NCBI RefSeq assembly: GCF_005877905.1
Contig: NZ_SWDV01000001.1
Coordinates: 1 to 64,000 of the forward strand
Source: Pseudomonas nicosulfuronedens
GTDB taxonomy: Bacteria; Pseudomonadota; Gammaproteobacteria; Pseudomonadales; Pseudomonadaceae
Reading direction: 5' to 3'
DNA: 64,000 nt
A model generated the notes under the pieces. That model was not told the DNA's origin. It made no database searches and was given only the letters and a program-made list of their open reading frames with translations. Within the stretch, counting starts at the first letter, position 1. Each line of letters begins with the position of its first letter. A program made the translations under genes and the position numbers. Shown here piece by piece: positions 47,021 to 55,947 of this stretch.

Positions 47021-47833
47021 TCAGCGTTGGCAGCGCGAACAGTAGACACTGGCGCGCTGGCCGAGGCGCACTTCGCGCAGGGTCGAACCACAGACCTTGC
47101 ACGGCTCGCCGCCGCGCCCGTAGGCGAAGAGTTCCTGCTGGAAGTAACCGGGTTGGCCGTCGCCACCGACGAAATCGCGCAGCGTGGTGCCGCCGCGTTC
47201 GATGGCAATGGCAAGGATGCGCTTGATCTCCTGGGCAAGCTTCACATAACGCGCCCGCGAGATGGTTCCGGCCTCGCGGCGCGGGTCGATGCCCGCAGCG
47301 AACAGCGCCTCGGTGGCGTAGATGTTGCCCACGCCGACTACCACGGCGTTGTCCATGATGAAGGGCTTCACCGCCATGCTGCGGTTGCGCGACAGCTGGA
47401 ACAGGCGCTCACCTTCGAAAGCATCGGTCAGCGGCTCCGGGCCGAGATGACGCAGCAGCTCGTGTTCCAGCGGCGTCAGGCTCCAGAGCAGCGCGCCGAA
47501 GCGGCGCGGGTCGGTGTAGCGCAGCGCCATGCCCGATTCAAGCTCGATATCCACATGCTCGTGGCGCGCCGCCGGCGTGCCGCATTCCACCAGTCGCAAG
47601 CTGCCGGACATGCCCAGGTGGCTGATCAGCGTCCCCACCTCGGCATTGAGCAGCAGGTACTTGGCGCGCCGCTCCACCTGCACGATGCGTTGCCCGGACA
47701 GGCGAACGTCCAGGTCCTCGGGGATCGGCCAGCGCAACCGGCGCTCGCGCACGATCACTCGGCTGACGCGCTGGCCCTCGAGGTGAGGCGCAATGCCTCG
47801 GCGGGTGGTTTCGACTTCAGGTAATTCGGGCAT
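47021..47833 (-). CDS. mutM: Formamidopyrimidine-DNA glycosylase MutM (Fpg)
   Basis: A 270-residue base-excision repair enzyme removing 8-oxoguanine. The mature N-terminus [12 protein letters not shown] supplies the catalytic Pro and Glu; [11 protein letters not shown] has the conserved Lys/Gly region; [25 protein letters not shown] leads into the zinc finger C-KV-C-x16-C-SR-C at the end. ATG at 47833. Confidence 0.97.
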   Translation of the reverse strand: MPELPEVETTRRGIAPHLEGQRVSRVIVRERRLRWPIPEDLDVRLSGQRIVQVERRAKYLLLNAEVGTLISHLGMSGSLRLVECGTPAARHEHVDIELESGMALRYTDPRRFGALLWSLTPLEHELLRHLGPEPLTDAFEGERLFQLSRNRSMAVKPFIMDNAVVVGVGNIYATEALFAAGIDPRREAGTISRARYVKLAQEIKRILAIAIERGGTTLRDFVGGDGQPGYFQQELFAYGRGGEPCKVCGSTLREVRLGQRASVYCSRCQR

Positions 47834-47860
47834 GGATCACGACTGCATGGGAGCTTTTCT

Positions 47861-47938
47861 GTAGGAGCGAGCTTGCTCGCGAACGCGACCACCGGCAACC
47901 CCGAAGTCAAGCGGGTTCGCGAGCCAGCTCGCTCCTAC
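47861..47938. repeat. REP-type inverted pair (REPIN-like), copy 5
   Basis: Left arm identical to the other copies; the right arm has one change (GAGCCAGCTCGC instead of GAGCAAGCTCGC). It lies between cysQ and mutM on the minus strand, 12 bases after the cysQ stop. Confidence 0.88.
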
Positions 47939-47949
47939 AATCTGTGAGA

Positions 47950-48771
47950 TCAGTCCAGCGCGCGAGCCAGCTGGATCAGGTCTGCGCGCCAAGGCGCCGC
48001 CTTGGGCAGCGCCAGGAAGGACTCGTTGAGGAGGCTCTCCCGCGCGTCATAGGTGAAGGGCTCGCCGCGTACGTCCAGTACTTCGCCGCCTGCGCCTTCC
48101 AGCACACCCTGGGCCGCTGCGGTGTCCCACTGACTGGTCGGCGCCAGGCGCGGGTAGCAATCCGCCGAGCCTTCGGCCAGCAGGCAGAACTTCAGCGAAC
48201 TGCCGATGCTGGCCAGGTTCAGGTCACCGAAGCGCTGCGCCAGGCCGGCCAGCAGGCTTTCCTGCTGCGGGCTGGAGTGGCGCTTGCTGGCCACCACGGT
48301 GAAGACGTCTTCCGGGCTGGTGCGCACTTCAATGGCTTCGGGCTCGCCATCACGCTCCTCGCGCCAGGCGCCCAGACCGGTGCCGCCGTAGTAGCAGCGG
48401 CCACTGGCGGGGATGCCGACCACACCGAAGACCACGCGACCATGCTCGATAAGCGCGACGTTGACAGTAAATTCGTCACTGCCGGAGATGAACTCCTTGG
48501 TGCCGTCCAACGGGTCTACCAGCCACCAGCGGGTCCACTGGGCGCGCTGCTCCAGCGGAATGTCGCAATCCTCCTCGGACAGCACCGGCACATCCGGCGC
48601 CAGCGCGCGCAGGCCGTCGGCCAGCAGGCGGTGCGCTGCCAGGTCGGCGGCGGTCACCGGCGATTCGTCGGCCTTGCTCTGGACATCCAGGTCGCCCTGC
48701 CAGAACGGCAGGATCACATCGCCCGCCTTGTGCACCAGGTCGATCACGGCGGGCAGGAAAGCATTCATCAC
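47950..48771 (-). CDS. cysQ: 3'(2'),5'-bisphosphate nucleotidase CysQ
   Basis: A 273-residue Li-sensitive Mg-dependent phosphatase of the inositol monophosphatase family. Metal-binding motifs are VLSEEDC, VDPLDGTKEF and WDTAAAQGVLEGAGG. In bacteria it removes pAp/PAPS made during sulfate assimilation. It overlaps the nudE stop by 4 bases (ATGA), the common nudE-cysQ pair. Confidence 0.95.
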   Translation of the reverse strand: MMNAFLPAVIDLVHKAGDVILPFWQGDLDVQSKADESPVTAADLAAHRLLADGLRALAPDVPVLSEEDCDIPLEQRAQWTRWWLVDPLDGTKEFISGSDEFTVNVALIEHGRVVFGVVGIPASGRCYYGGTGLGAWREERDGEPEAIEVRTSPEDVFTVVASKRHSSPQQESLLAGLAQRFGDLNLASIGSSLKFCLLAEGSADCYPRLAPTSQWDTAAAQGVLEGAGGEVLDVRGEPFTYDARESLLNESFLALPKAAPWRADLIQLARALD

Positions 48772-49334
48772 GGCTGGAATTCCCCTCGTTGAGTCAGCAG
48801 GTCGCGCACCAGGTAGAGCGCGGCCAGGGCCCGTCCTTCACTGAACTGGGCATTCTGCGCAAGGCTGGAGAGCTCGCGCAGGTTGATCTTGTCCACGCCC
48901 ATCGGCTCGGGTTCGTCACCGGGCAGCGACTCTTCGTAGAGGTCGCGTGCCAGCACCACCTGGATGCGCTGGCTCATGTAGCCGGGAGACAGCGACAGCT
49001 CGGTGATGTACTCGAGCTGGCGGGCGCCATAGCCGGCCTCTTCCTTCAGCTCGCGGTTGGCGGCGTCGAGGATGTCCTCGCCCGGCTCCACCAGGCCCTT
49101 GGGCAGCGACAGCTGGTACTCGTCGACCCCGGCGCAATATTCCTCGACCAGCACGGCATGTTCGGCATCGAGCATGGCGATAACCATTACCGCGCCGTAA
49201 CCCTGCCCCTTGCCCACCAGGCGTTCGTAGGTACGCTCGACGCCATTGGAGAACTGCAGCTGCAGCTCCTCGACGGCGAAGAGCCGACTTCTGGCAACGA
49301 TCTCTCGGGCGAGGACCGCGGGTTTCTGACGCAT
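48768..49334 (-). CDS. nudE: ADP compounds hydrolase NudE
   Basis: A 188-residue Nudix hydrolase acting on ADP-ribose, Ap3A and NADH in known NudE enzymes. The Nudix box is GLVEPGEDILDAANRELKEEAGY, a complete G-x5-E-x7-R-E-L-x2-E-E-x-G match. The start at 49334 gives MRQKPAVLAREIVARSRLF, the family's usual beginning; the region upstream belongs to the divergent nucleotidase promoter. Translationally coupled to cysQ. Confidence 0.94.
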   Translation of the reverse strand: MRQKPAVLAREIVARSRLFAVEELQLQFSNGVERTYERLVGKGQGYGAVMVIAMLDAEHAVLVEEYCAGVDEYQLSLPKGLVEPGEDILDAANRELKEEAGYGARQLEYITELSLSPGYMSQRIQVVLARDLYEESLPGDEPEPMGVDKINLRELSSLAQNAQFSEGRALAALYLVRDLLTQRGEFQP

Positions 49335-49460
49335 GGGGCAACTCCTGGGGGTGGCCGGGTCGGCTATGATAACCCGCCTTTTCCGATTCTCCGTGTCAGA
49401 TATCGCGCCGATTCCGTCCACCGGCGGCACAATTGCGACACCCTTTTGCGAAAGCCCAGC

Positions 49461-50123
49461 ATGCCACGCCTGCCCTGGAACCAGATCGATACCGTCCTGC
49501 TCGACATGGACGGCACCCTGCTCGATCTGCATTTCGACAACCACTTCTGGCTCGAACACCTGCCCCAACGCTACGCCGAGCACCATGGCATCAGCCGCAC
49601 CCAGGCCGACGCCGAGCTACTGCCGTTGTTCCGCGACAACGCCGGCCAGCTCAACTGGTATTGCCTGGACTTCTGGAGTCGCGAGCTGAAGCTGTCGATC
49701 ATGGACCTCAAGCGCGAGGTCGCCGACCTCATCGCCCTGCGTCCGGACGCCGACCTGTTCCTCGCGGAACTGCGCCGACACGGCAAGCGCACGGTGCTGA
49801 TCACCAACGCCCACCGCGATTCGCTGTCGCTGAAGATGCAGCGGGTGGAGCTGTCGCCCTGGTTCGACCGGCTGATCAGCTCCCATGACTACGGCTTCCC
49901 CAAGGAAGACCAGCAGTTCTGGCAGGCGCTGCACTCCGACGTCGGCTTCGACCCGGCGCGCAGCCTGTTCATCGACGACAGCCTGCCGATCCTGCGTGCC
50001 GCCCGGACCTTTGGCGTCGCTCAGCTGCTGGCCGTGCGCCAGCCGGACAGCCGTCAGGGGCCGAAGGACACCGAGGAATTCGCCGCCCAGGAAGACTATC
50101 GGGCATTGATCGAGGGGCTCTAG
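49461..50123 (+). CDS. yrfG: GMP/IMP nucleotidase YrfG-like HAD hydrolase
   Basis: A 220-residue HAD-superfamily phosphatase. Motif I is LLDMDGTLLDL (nucleophile Asp), motif II TVLITNAH, motif III in SHDYGFPKED, and motif IV FIDDSLPIL. It resembles E. coli YrfG in length and in the NHFWLEHLPQRYAEHHG cap start. It is divergent from nudE with 126 bases between starts; nudE-yrfG neighbourhood is widely conserved. Confidence 0.9.
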   Translation: MPRLPWNQIDTVLLDMDGTLLDLHFDNHFWLEHLPQRYAEHHGISRTQADAELLPLFRDNAGQLNWYCLDFWSRELKLSIMDLKREVADLIALRPDADLFLAELRRHGKRTVLITNAHRDSLSLKMQRVELSPWFDRLISSHDYGFPKEDQQFWQALHSDVGFDPARSLFIDDSLPILRAARTFGVAQLLAVRQPDSRQGPKDTEEFAAQEDYRALIEGL

Positions 50124-50153
50124 AAAGAAAGAGCCCGGCGCTGGGCCGGGCTC
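50124..50153. terminator. Bidirectional terminator between yrfG and the BON-LysM gene
   Basis: GAGCCCGG-CGCTGGG-CCGGGCTC. On the minus strand the stem is followed by TTTCTTTC, so it mainly ends the BON-LysM transcript; yrfG ends directly before it. Confidence 0.8.
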
Positions 50154-50160
50154 GTGGACT

Positions 50161-50598
50161 TCATTCCGGAATCCGCAGCACCTGGCCGGGATAGATCTTG
50201 TCCGGATGGCTGAGCATCGGCTTGTTCGCCTCGAAAATCTTGTTGTAGAGATTGGCGTTGCCGTACTCCGCCTTGGCGATGGCGCTGAGCGTGTCGCCTT
50301 TCTTCACCGTGACGAAACGCGCCTCCGCAGCTGGCGTGGCAACGGTGATGTGATCTTCGACACCCGATACGCCGGCGACGTTGCCCAACGCGAGCAGGAT
50401 TTTCTCCTTCTCCTCCTGGCTGGCCACTTCACCGGTGGCAATCACCTTGTCGCCCTCGACGCTGACCTGGATGTTCGGGTTACCCAGGCCCACCTTGGCG
50501 ATGTGGTCCTTGAGCGATTCGGCGGCCTGCGCCTCCTGGCCCACAATGCTTTCCCACAGTTTCTCGCCGGCTTCCTTCACAAACGCAAAAATGCCCAT
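50161..50598 (-). CDS. kbp: BON-LysM protein Kbp (YgaU)
   Basis: A 145-residue cytosolic-type protein without signal: an N-terminal MGIFAFVKEAGEKLW helix, a BON domain (about 25-88, with VIATGEVASQEEKEKILLALGNVAGVSGVED) and a LysM domain (about 95-145, FVTVKKGDTLSAIAKAEYGNANLYNKIFEANKP, quoted in parts). It matches E. coli Kbp/YgaU, a potassium-binding protein induced by salt stress, nearly end to end. Start at 50598 with GGAGG upstream. Confidence 0.92.
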   Translation of the reverse strand: MGIFAFVKEAGEKLWESIVGQEAQAAESLKDHIAKVGLGNPNIQVSVEGDKVIATGEVASQEEKEKILLALGNVAGVSGVEDHITVATPAAEARFVTVKKGDTLSAIAKAEYGNANLYNKIFEANKPMLSHPDKIYPGQVLRIPE

Positions 50599-50746
50599 TT
50601 CCAACCTCCCTACGGTTACAGTGACAGGCGGCCGGCATTGGGCAGACCGCGCGCCCCTGGAGTCTAGACGGCGACTTCCGCATCGCCTGACGGAAAAGTC
50701 CTAATCCCGCCACGACCCGACAGAACGCCCCGGAGCCTTCCCGCCG

Positions 50747-51646
50747 ATGGATATCAAGCAGCTGAAATTCCTCTGCGCTTTGGACGAGACGCGGCACTTC
50801 GGTCAGGCGGCGGCGCGCTGCCATGTCACCCAGCCAACCCTGTCCATGCGCCTGCGCAGTCTGGAGGAAGAACTGGGCCTGGAACTGGTGCGCCGAGGGC
50901 AGCGCTTCGAAGGTTTTACCGAAGCCGGCGAGCGTGTGCTGGCCTGGGCGCGCAGCCTGCTGGCGGCCCATGACGGACTCTACGCCGAAGCGGCCGCCTG
51001 CCGGGGGCAACTGGTCGGCACCCTGCGCCTGGGCCTGGTGCCGCTGGCGGGGTTCGACCCCATGCAACTGATCGAGCTGTTTGCCCAGCGCCACCCGGAA
51101 CTGCGCTTCCAGTTGTTCGCCCTGAGCTCGGAGAAAATCCTCGAAGGTCTTGGCCGCAACCAGCTGGACCTTGGCCTGTCGTACCTTGACCGCCTCGACC
51201 GTGAGCACTTCGAAAGCCTCGAACTGGCCGCCACGCGCATGGGCCTGCTGCACGACCGCCGCCATTTCCAGATCGACCGTCCGACCCTGAGCTGGGACGC
51301 CTTGGCGGAGCTGCCGCTGGGCCTGCTTTCGGCCGGCATGCACTTTCGCCAGTCCATCGACCATGGCTTCCGCAGTCGAGGCCTGACACCCCAGGCGCGC
51401 CTGGAGACCGATGCCGTGCACCAACTGGTGCAGGCCGTGGAGCGCGGCCTGTGCTGCGCGATCATGCCCCTGGGCAGCGGGCTGGACACCCAGGGCGAGC
51501 ACTTCGTCCTCACCCCGATAGAGGACGCACGCACGCTGTCGCCGCTGGGCCTGATCCTGCGCCGCAGCGAACCGCGCTCGGCGCTGGCCGAGGCCTGCTT
51601 CCGCGAAGCGACGGCTCTGCTGGGCAGCGATCCTGTCGGCCGATAA
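50747..51646 (+). CDS. LysR-type transcriptional regulator
   Basis: A 299-residue LysR regulator with the winged helix MDIKQLKFLCALDETRHFGQAAARCHVTQPTLSMRLRSLEEELG at the N-terminus (quoted in parts; the recognition helix is QPTLSMRLRSLE). The effector domain from about 90 resembles the OxyR/CysB-like fold but contains no paired redox cysteines. It precedes fdhD and the FdhF/YdeP gene by 94 bases, on the same strand, so it may control them; its own usual divergent partner is the kbp side, 148 bases away. Confidence 0.88.
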   Translation: MDIKQLKFLCALDETRHFGQAAARCHVTQPTLSMRLRSLEEELGLELVRRGQRFEGFTEAGERVLAWARSLLAAHDGLYAEAAACRGQLVGTLRLGLVPLAGFDPMQLIELFAQRHPELRFQLFALSSEKILEGLGRNQLDLGLSYLDRLDREHFESLELAATRMGLLHDRRHFQIDRPTLSWDALAELPLGLLSAGMHFRQSIDHGFRSRGLTPQARLETDAVHQLVQAVERGLCCAIMPLGSGLDTQGEHFVLTPIEDARTLSPLGLILRRSEPRSALAEACFREATALLGSDPVGR

Positions 51647-51739
51647 ACCGCATCTATCACAACATCGACAGCAGCCATTAGACGCTGCCCCGGCATCGGC
51701 ATAGGCTGATTGCATTACTAGAACCACAGGGCTCAGCCC

Positions 51740-52576
51740 ATGCCTTGCCAGATCCCCCGCCCGGCCTCCGCCGAGGTCCGGGAAACCGTCGCGTGCTCAG
51801 ACGGTTATGCCTACGCCGAACTCACCCCCGACGGCGACACCGGTCGTGCCGCGCTGGCCGACGAGATCGCCCTGGCCATTGCCTACAACGGGCTCAGCCA
51901 GGCGGTGATGATGGTTTCGCCCGGCGACCTGGAAGACTTCGTCCACGGTTTCAGCCTCGGCGCCGGCCTCATCGAGTCCATCGACGATATCTATGACGTT
52001 CGCCTGACAGTCCACGGCGACGCCATCGCCGCCGAGGTGCAGGTCAGCAATCGTGCCTTCTGGGCGCTCAAGGACCAGCGCCGGCAACTGGCCGGCAGTA
52101 CCGGCTGCGGCCTGTGCGGCGTCGAGGCGCTGGATCAGGCGCTGCCCGACCTGCCGATGCTGCCGTCAGCGCAGTTGCCGCCCGCCGCGCACCTCGAACA
52201 CCTGCGTGAACGGGTCAACGCCGTCCAGGAGATCGGCCGCCGCAGCGGCGCCCTGCACGCCGCCCTGTTCGTCGATGGCGCTGGCGAGATTCGCCTGTGC
52301 CGCGAGGATATCGGCCGCCATAACGCCCTCGACAAGCTGATCGGCGCGCTCAAGCGCCAGCGCCTGGACCTGGCCGGCGGTTTCGCCGTGGTCACCAGCC
52401 GCTGCAGCCTGGAACTGATCCACAAGGCCGTACGCGCCGGGCTGCCAACCCTGGTCAGCCTCTCCGCACCGACCGCACTCACCGTGCAGTGGGCCCGCGA
52501 GCACAACCTGAACCTGATCCACCTGCCGCACCGCAGCGCGCCGCGCATCTACAGCCCGGCCCCGCCAGCCGCCTGA
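51740..52576 (+). CDS. fdhD: Formate dehydrogenase accessory sulfurtransferase FdhD
   Basis: A 278-residue protein that passes sulfur from IscS to the molybdenum cofactor of formate dehydrogenases. The sulfur-carrying cysteine pair is C123-GL-C126; FVHGFSLGAGLI, CREDIGRHNALDKLIG and SRCSLELIHKAV, followed by VSLSAPTALTVQWA, are the family motifs. It is 29 bases ahead of the molybdoenzyme gene, its likely client. Confidence 0.95.
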   Translation: MPCQIPRPASAEVRETVACSDGYAYAELTPDGDTGRAALADEIALAIAYNGLSQAVMMVSPGDLEDFVHGFSLGAGLIESIDDIYDVRLTVHGDAIAAEVQVSNRAFWALKDQRRQLAGSTGCGLCGVEALDQALPDLPMLPSAQLPPAAHLEHLRERVNAVQEIGRRSGALHAALFVDGAGEIRLCREDIGRHNALDKLIGALKRQRLDLAGGFAVVTSRCSLELIHKAVRAGLPTLVSLSAPTALTVQWAREHNLNLIHLPHRSAPRIYSPAPPAA

Positions 52577-52605
52577 ACGCCCGCATTCGAAGATAAAGAG
52601 ACCCC

Positions 52606-54927
52606 ATGAGCCTGCAGCAAGAGAATCCCCGCTACCAACCCTACAAGGGCGCAGCCGCCGGTTGGGGCGCGCTGATCAGCGTCACGCGCTTCTGGCTGGA
52701 CAGCAAACAGCCGTTCAAGAACCTGCGCGCCCTGCTCAAGACCAACCAGAACGGCGGCTTCGACTGCCCCGGTTGCGCCTGGGGCGATTCTCCGGAAGAC
52801 GGCCGGGTGAAGTTCTGCGAGAACGGCGCCAAGGCAGTGAATTGGGAAGCCACCAAGCGTCGCGTCGACCCTGCCTTCTTCGCCCGTCACAGCGTCAGCT
52901 CGCTGCGCGAGCAGAGCGACTACTGGCTCGAGTACCAGGGCCGCCTGACCGAGCCGATGCGCTACGACCCGGCCACTGACCGCTACCAGCCGGTCACCTG
53001 GGACGATGCCTTCGCCCTGATCGCCCGGCACCTTAACGCCCTGGAAAATCCGCACCAGGCCGAGTTCTATACCTCGGGCCGGGCCAGCAACGAAGCGGCG
53101 TTTCTCTACCAGCTGTTTGTCCGCGCCTTTGGCACCAACAACTTCCCCGACTGCTCGAACATGTGCCACGAAGCCAGCGGCGTCGCCCTGGGCCAGAGCG
53201 TCGGGGTCGGCAAGGGCAGCGTGACCTTCGACGACTTCGAGCATGCCGACGCCATCTTCGTCTTCGGCCAGAACCCCGGCACCAACCATCCGCGCATGCT
53301 TGAACCACTGCGCGAGGCGGTGAAGCGCGGCGCCCAGGTGGTTGCCTTCAACCCGCTGAAGGAGCGTGGTCTGGAGCGTTTCCAGCACCCGCAGCACGCA
53401 CTGGAAATGCTCACCAACGGCTCCGAGCCGCTCAACACCGCATTCTTCCGTCCCGCACTGGGCGGTGACATGGCCGCCATACGCGGCATGGCCAAGTTCC
53501 TCCTGCAATGGGAACGCGAAGCCCAGGCCAAGGGCGAGCCGGCGGTGTTCGATCATGCCTTCATCGCCGAGCACACCCAGGGCGTCAACGCTTACCTGTC
53601 CGCCGTGGACGACACCCGCTGGGACCACATCGTCCAGCAGTCGGGCCTCAGCCTTGAGGAGATCGAGCAGGCCGCGCTCATGTACCGCCGCGCCGAACGG
53701 GTGATCGTCTGCTGGGCCATGGGCATCACCCAGCACCATCACTCGGTGCCGACCATCCAGGAACTGGTCAGCCTGCAACTGCTGCGCGGCAACGTCGGCC
53801 GCCCCGGCGCCGGCCTGTGCCCGGTGCGCGGCCACAGCAACGTGCAGGGCGACCGCACCATGGGCATCAACGACCGCCCCCCGGTCGCGCTGCTGGATGC
53901 CATCGAGCGCCGCTTCCAGTTCAAGGTGCCGCGCGAGAACGGGCACAACACCGTCGAGGCAATCAACGCCATGCTCGATGGCAAGTCCCGGGTGTTCATC
54001 GGCCTGGGCGGCAACTTTGCCCAAGCGACCCCGGACAGTCCGCGAACCCACAGTGCCCTGCAAAGCTGCGCGCTGACCGTGCAGATCAGCACCAAGCTCA
54101 ACCGCAGCCACCTTACCGTAGGCGGCGACGCGCTGATCCTGCCGTGCCTGGGCCGCACCGACATCGACCGCCAGGCCGAAGGCCCGCAGGCGGTGACCGT
54201 GGAAGACTCCTTCAGCATGATCCACGCGTCCTTCGGCCAGCTGGAGCCGTCGTCGAAGCAGATGCGCTCCGAGCCCGCCATCATTGCCGGCATCGCCAAG
54301 GCCACCCTGGGCAACCACCCGGTGGACTGGGACGCGATGATCGCCAACTACGACCGCATCCGCGACCTGATCGCCGACACCATTCCCGGCTTCACCGACT
54401 TCAACCGTCGCGTGGCCAATCCGGGCGGTTTCCACCTGGGCAACTCCGCCGGTTCGCGGCGCTGGAACACGGCCAGCGGCAAGGCCAACTTCCACCACCA
54501 TCCGCTGCCGGCGGACCTGGTCCACGCGAAGATCCGCGAGACCGGCCAGGAGCCGCACCTGATCCTGCAGACGCTGCGCTCCCACGACCAGTACAACACC
54601 ACCATCTATGGCCTGGATGACCGCTACCGGGGCGTGCGCGGCCATCGTGAAGTGGTGTTCGCCAACGAGGCCGACATCCGCCGCCTGGGCTTCGAGCCCG
54701 GCGAGAAGGTGGACATGGTGTCGCTCTGGTCCGATGGCGTGGACCGTCGTGTCAGCGGGTTCACCCTGCTGGCCTACGACATTCCGGCTGGCCAGGCCGC
54801 CGCCTACTACCCGGAGACCAACCCGCTGGTGCCGCTGGACAGCCACGGCGTGGGCAGCCACACGCCAACCTCGAAGTTCGTTGCTATCCGCTTCGAGAAG
54901 GCGCGGCCGAGTCTGCGGATCGTCTGA
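52606..54927 (+). CDS. FdhF/YdeP family molybdopterin oxidoreductase
   Basis: A 773-residue member of the FdhF/YdeP subgroup of formate dehydrogenase-like molybdoenzymes. The N-terminus has only two cysteines in C54-PG-C57, not the four of a typical [4Fe-4S] formate dehydrogenase; MCHEASGVALGQSVGVGKGS carries the probable Mo-ligand Cys region, FGQNPGTNHPRML the MGD-binding part, and HYLWP-like GHSNVQGDRTMGI later on. E. coli YdeP is implicated in acid resistance; the enzymatic reaction of the group is unsettled. No signal, no other subunits nearby. Preceded by LysR and fdhD. Confidence 0.9.
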   Translation: MSLQQENPRYQPYKGAAAGWGALISVTRFWLDSKQPFKNLRALLKTNQNGGFDCPGCAWGDSPEDGRVKFCENGAKAVNWEATKRRVDPAFFARHSVSSLREQSDYWLEYQGRLTEPMRYDPATDRYQPVTWDDAFALIARHLNALENPHQAEFYTSGRASNEAAFLYQLFVRAFGTNNFPDCSNMCHEASGVALGQSVGVGKGSVTFDDFEHADAIFVFGQNPGTNHPRMLEPLREAVKRGAQVVAFNPLKERGLERFQHPQHALEMLTNGSEPLNTAFFRPALGGDMAAIRGMAKFLLQWEREAQAKGEPAVFDHAFIAEHTQGVNAYLSAVDDTRWDHIVQQSGLSLEEIEQAALMYRRAERVIVCWAMGITQHHHSVPTIQELVSLQLLRGNVGRPGAGLCPVRGHSNVQGDRTMGINDRPPVALLDAIERRFQFKVPRENGHNTVEAINAMLDGKSRVFIGLGGNFAQATPDSPRTHSALQSCALTVQISTKLNRSHLTVGGDALILPCLGRTDIDRQAEGPQAVTVEDSFSMIHASFGQLEPSSKQMRSEPAIIAGIAKATLGNHPVDWDAMIANYDRIRDLIADTIPGFTDFNRRVANPGGFHLGNSAGSRRWNTASGKANFHHHPLPADLVHAKIRETGQEPHLILQTLRSHDQYNTTIYGLDDRYRGVRGHREVVFANEADIRRLGFEPGEKVDMVSLWSDGVDRRVSGFTLLAYDIPAGQAAAYYPETNPLVPLDSHGVGSHTPTSKFVAIRFEKARPSLRIV

Positions 54928-54948
54928 CCTGAGGCATTGATGCTCCTT

Positions 54949-54996
54949 GTAGGAGCGCCCCATGGGCGCGATCGCGGGCATGGCCCGCTCCTGCAG
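54949..54996. repeat. REP-like inverted repeat, second sequence type
   Basis: GTAGGAGCGCCCCATGGGCGCG followed by CGGGCATGGCCCG and CTCCTGCAG: two small hairpins between GTAGGAG and CTCCTGC ends. A different type from the GAGCGAGCTTGCTCGC elements; one copy in the window. (Motif given in two parts; the first is 54949-54970.). Confidence 0.7.
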
Positions 54997-55209
54997 GAGA
55001 ACTCTGCGCCTGCAGGCAACGACCGTCCTACGGAAAATCCCGCTTGATTTGCGTCATGTCAGAAGAGGATGAAAGGTAAACTCGGAAGGGCCAGGGCACT
55101 TTTCGTGAAAAGCCATCATTTCAATGGCATTTTGTGAGAAATTCACGTGAAAAATGGAACCCTGGAATAACACTCAGACCGCCCAAAATCGAAAAAGTTC
55201 TGACCATAA

Positions 55210-55232
55210 ATCAAATACTTGCAATATTTGAT
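55210..55232. promoter_or_regulatory. 8-bp inverted repeat upstream of glycine-zipper gene 1
   Basis: ATCAAATA-CTTGCAA-TATTTGAT, perfect arms, about 90 bases before the start codon in an AT-rich stretch. Possible operator; no regulator assigned. Confidence 0.4.
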
Positions 55233-55322
55233 GAAAGTCGTGTTACTCGTCGGAACCCCCTTGTCAGAGCCTTCGCACGAACCGAGGATCGCCTCCAACA
55301 TCCACACAGAGAGATCCTCTCT

Positions 55323-55826
55323 ATGAAGTACTCCTCGATGCTCCTGTTGTCCCTTGCGCTGGTGGGTGGCACCGCCTTCGCGGACGGCGACACCCGTGCC
55401 GGCGTCGGTGGCGCCCTGGGCGGGGTATTGGGCACTGCAGTCGGCCAGGCGGTCGGCGGCAGCACCGGCGCCGCCATCGGTGGTGGCCTCGGCGGTGCGG
55501 CTGGCGGCGCCATGGGCGCACGCCGCGGCAACAAGACGGAAGCCGCGATCGGCGGCGGCCTGGGCGCAGCCGGCGGCCAGGTCCTCGGCAACAAGATGGG
55601 CGGCACCACCGGTGGCCTGATCGGCGCAGCCCTGGGCGGCGGCGCGGGCGGCGCACTGGGCAACCACTATGCCGATAGCAACCGTGACGACGATGACGAT
55701 TACGATGGCCGCCGCGGTTACCGCCATGCGCGCTATGACGATCGTCGCTACGACCGCCACTGGCACGACAACGGCCGCCACCGTGGCTGGTACAAGAACA
55801 AGCACCACCGTCGCCACTGGGATTGA
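55323..55826 (+). CDS. Exported glycine-zipper protein 1 with Arg/His/Asp-rich tail
   Basis: A 167-residue exported protein. Signal peptide residues 1-20 (ending GGTAFA). Residues about 27-115 are Gly/Ala repeats of glycine-zipper type (GxxxGxxxG), with an exact 17-residue match to the next protein (GNKTEAAIGGGLGAAGG, 69-85). The last 50 residues are highly charged: DDDDDYD, then Arg/Tyr/His-rich motifs (RHARYDDRRYDRHWHD). Glycine zippers often insert into or oligomerise in outer membranes; the tail may bind metal or anionic surface polymers (inference). A terminator separates it from its paralogue. Confidence 0.8.
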   Translation: MKYSSMLLLSLALVGGTAFADGDTRAGVGGALGGVLGTAVGQAVGGSTGAAIGGGLGGAAGGAMGARRGNKTEAAIGGGLGAAGGQVLGNKMGGTTGGLIGAALGGGAGGALGNHYADSNRDDDDDYDGRRGYRHARYDDRRYDRHWHDNGRHRGWYKNKHHRRHWD

Positions 55827-55872
55827 TCCGCGGCATAGCTAACCGCGATCAGTCCACGGAAACGACGACTGA

Positions 55873-55900
55873 CAGCCGGGCCTGATTGCCCGGCTGTTTT
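55873..55900 (+). terminator. Terminator after glycine-zipper gene 1
   Basis: CAGCCGGGC-CTGATT-GCCCGGCTG followed by TTTT, about 45 bases after the stop. Confidence 0.88.
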
Positions 55901-55947
55901 GTGTGCGGGACAATTCTCTAGATACTTCCTACATTCAGGTTCGCAAC

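Larger units (their letters stand above)
54928..55322 (+). other. 395-bp AT-richer intergenic region before the glycine-zipper genes
   Basis: No gene supported here. It starts with a REP-like repeat (54949-54996). From about 55030 the base composition drops clearly compared with the rest of the window; runs such as GAAAAAGTTC and CATAAATC and an inverted repeat (55210-55232) are visible. A reading frame open from 55134 into the next gene lacks a ribosome-binding site and would bury its signal peptide, so I treat the region as leader and promoter. Confidence 0.6.

Noticed and set aside
52549-54981. Minus-strand open frame of 810 codons opposite the FdhF/YdeP gene
   Set aside because: Complete overlap with a clear molybdoenzyme gene; no domain, no ribosome-binding site.
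55134-55322. N-terminal extension of glycine-zipper protein 1
   Set aside because: Would begin with TTG without a ribosome-binding site and put the signal peptide in the middle of the protein.
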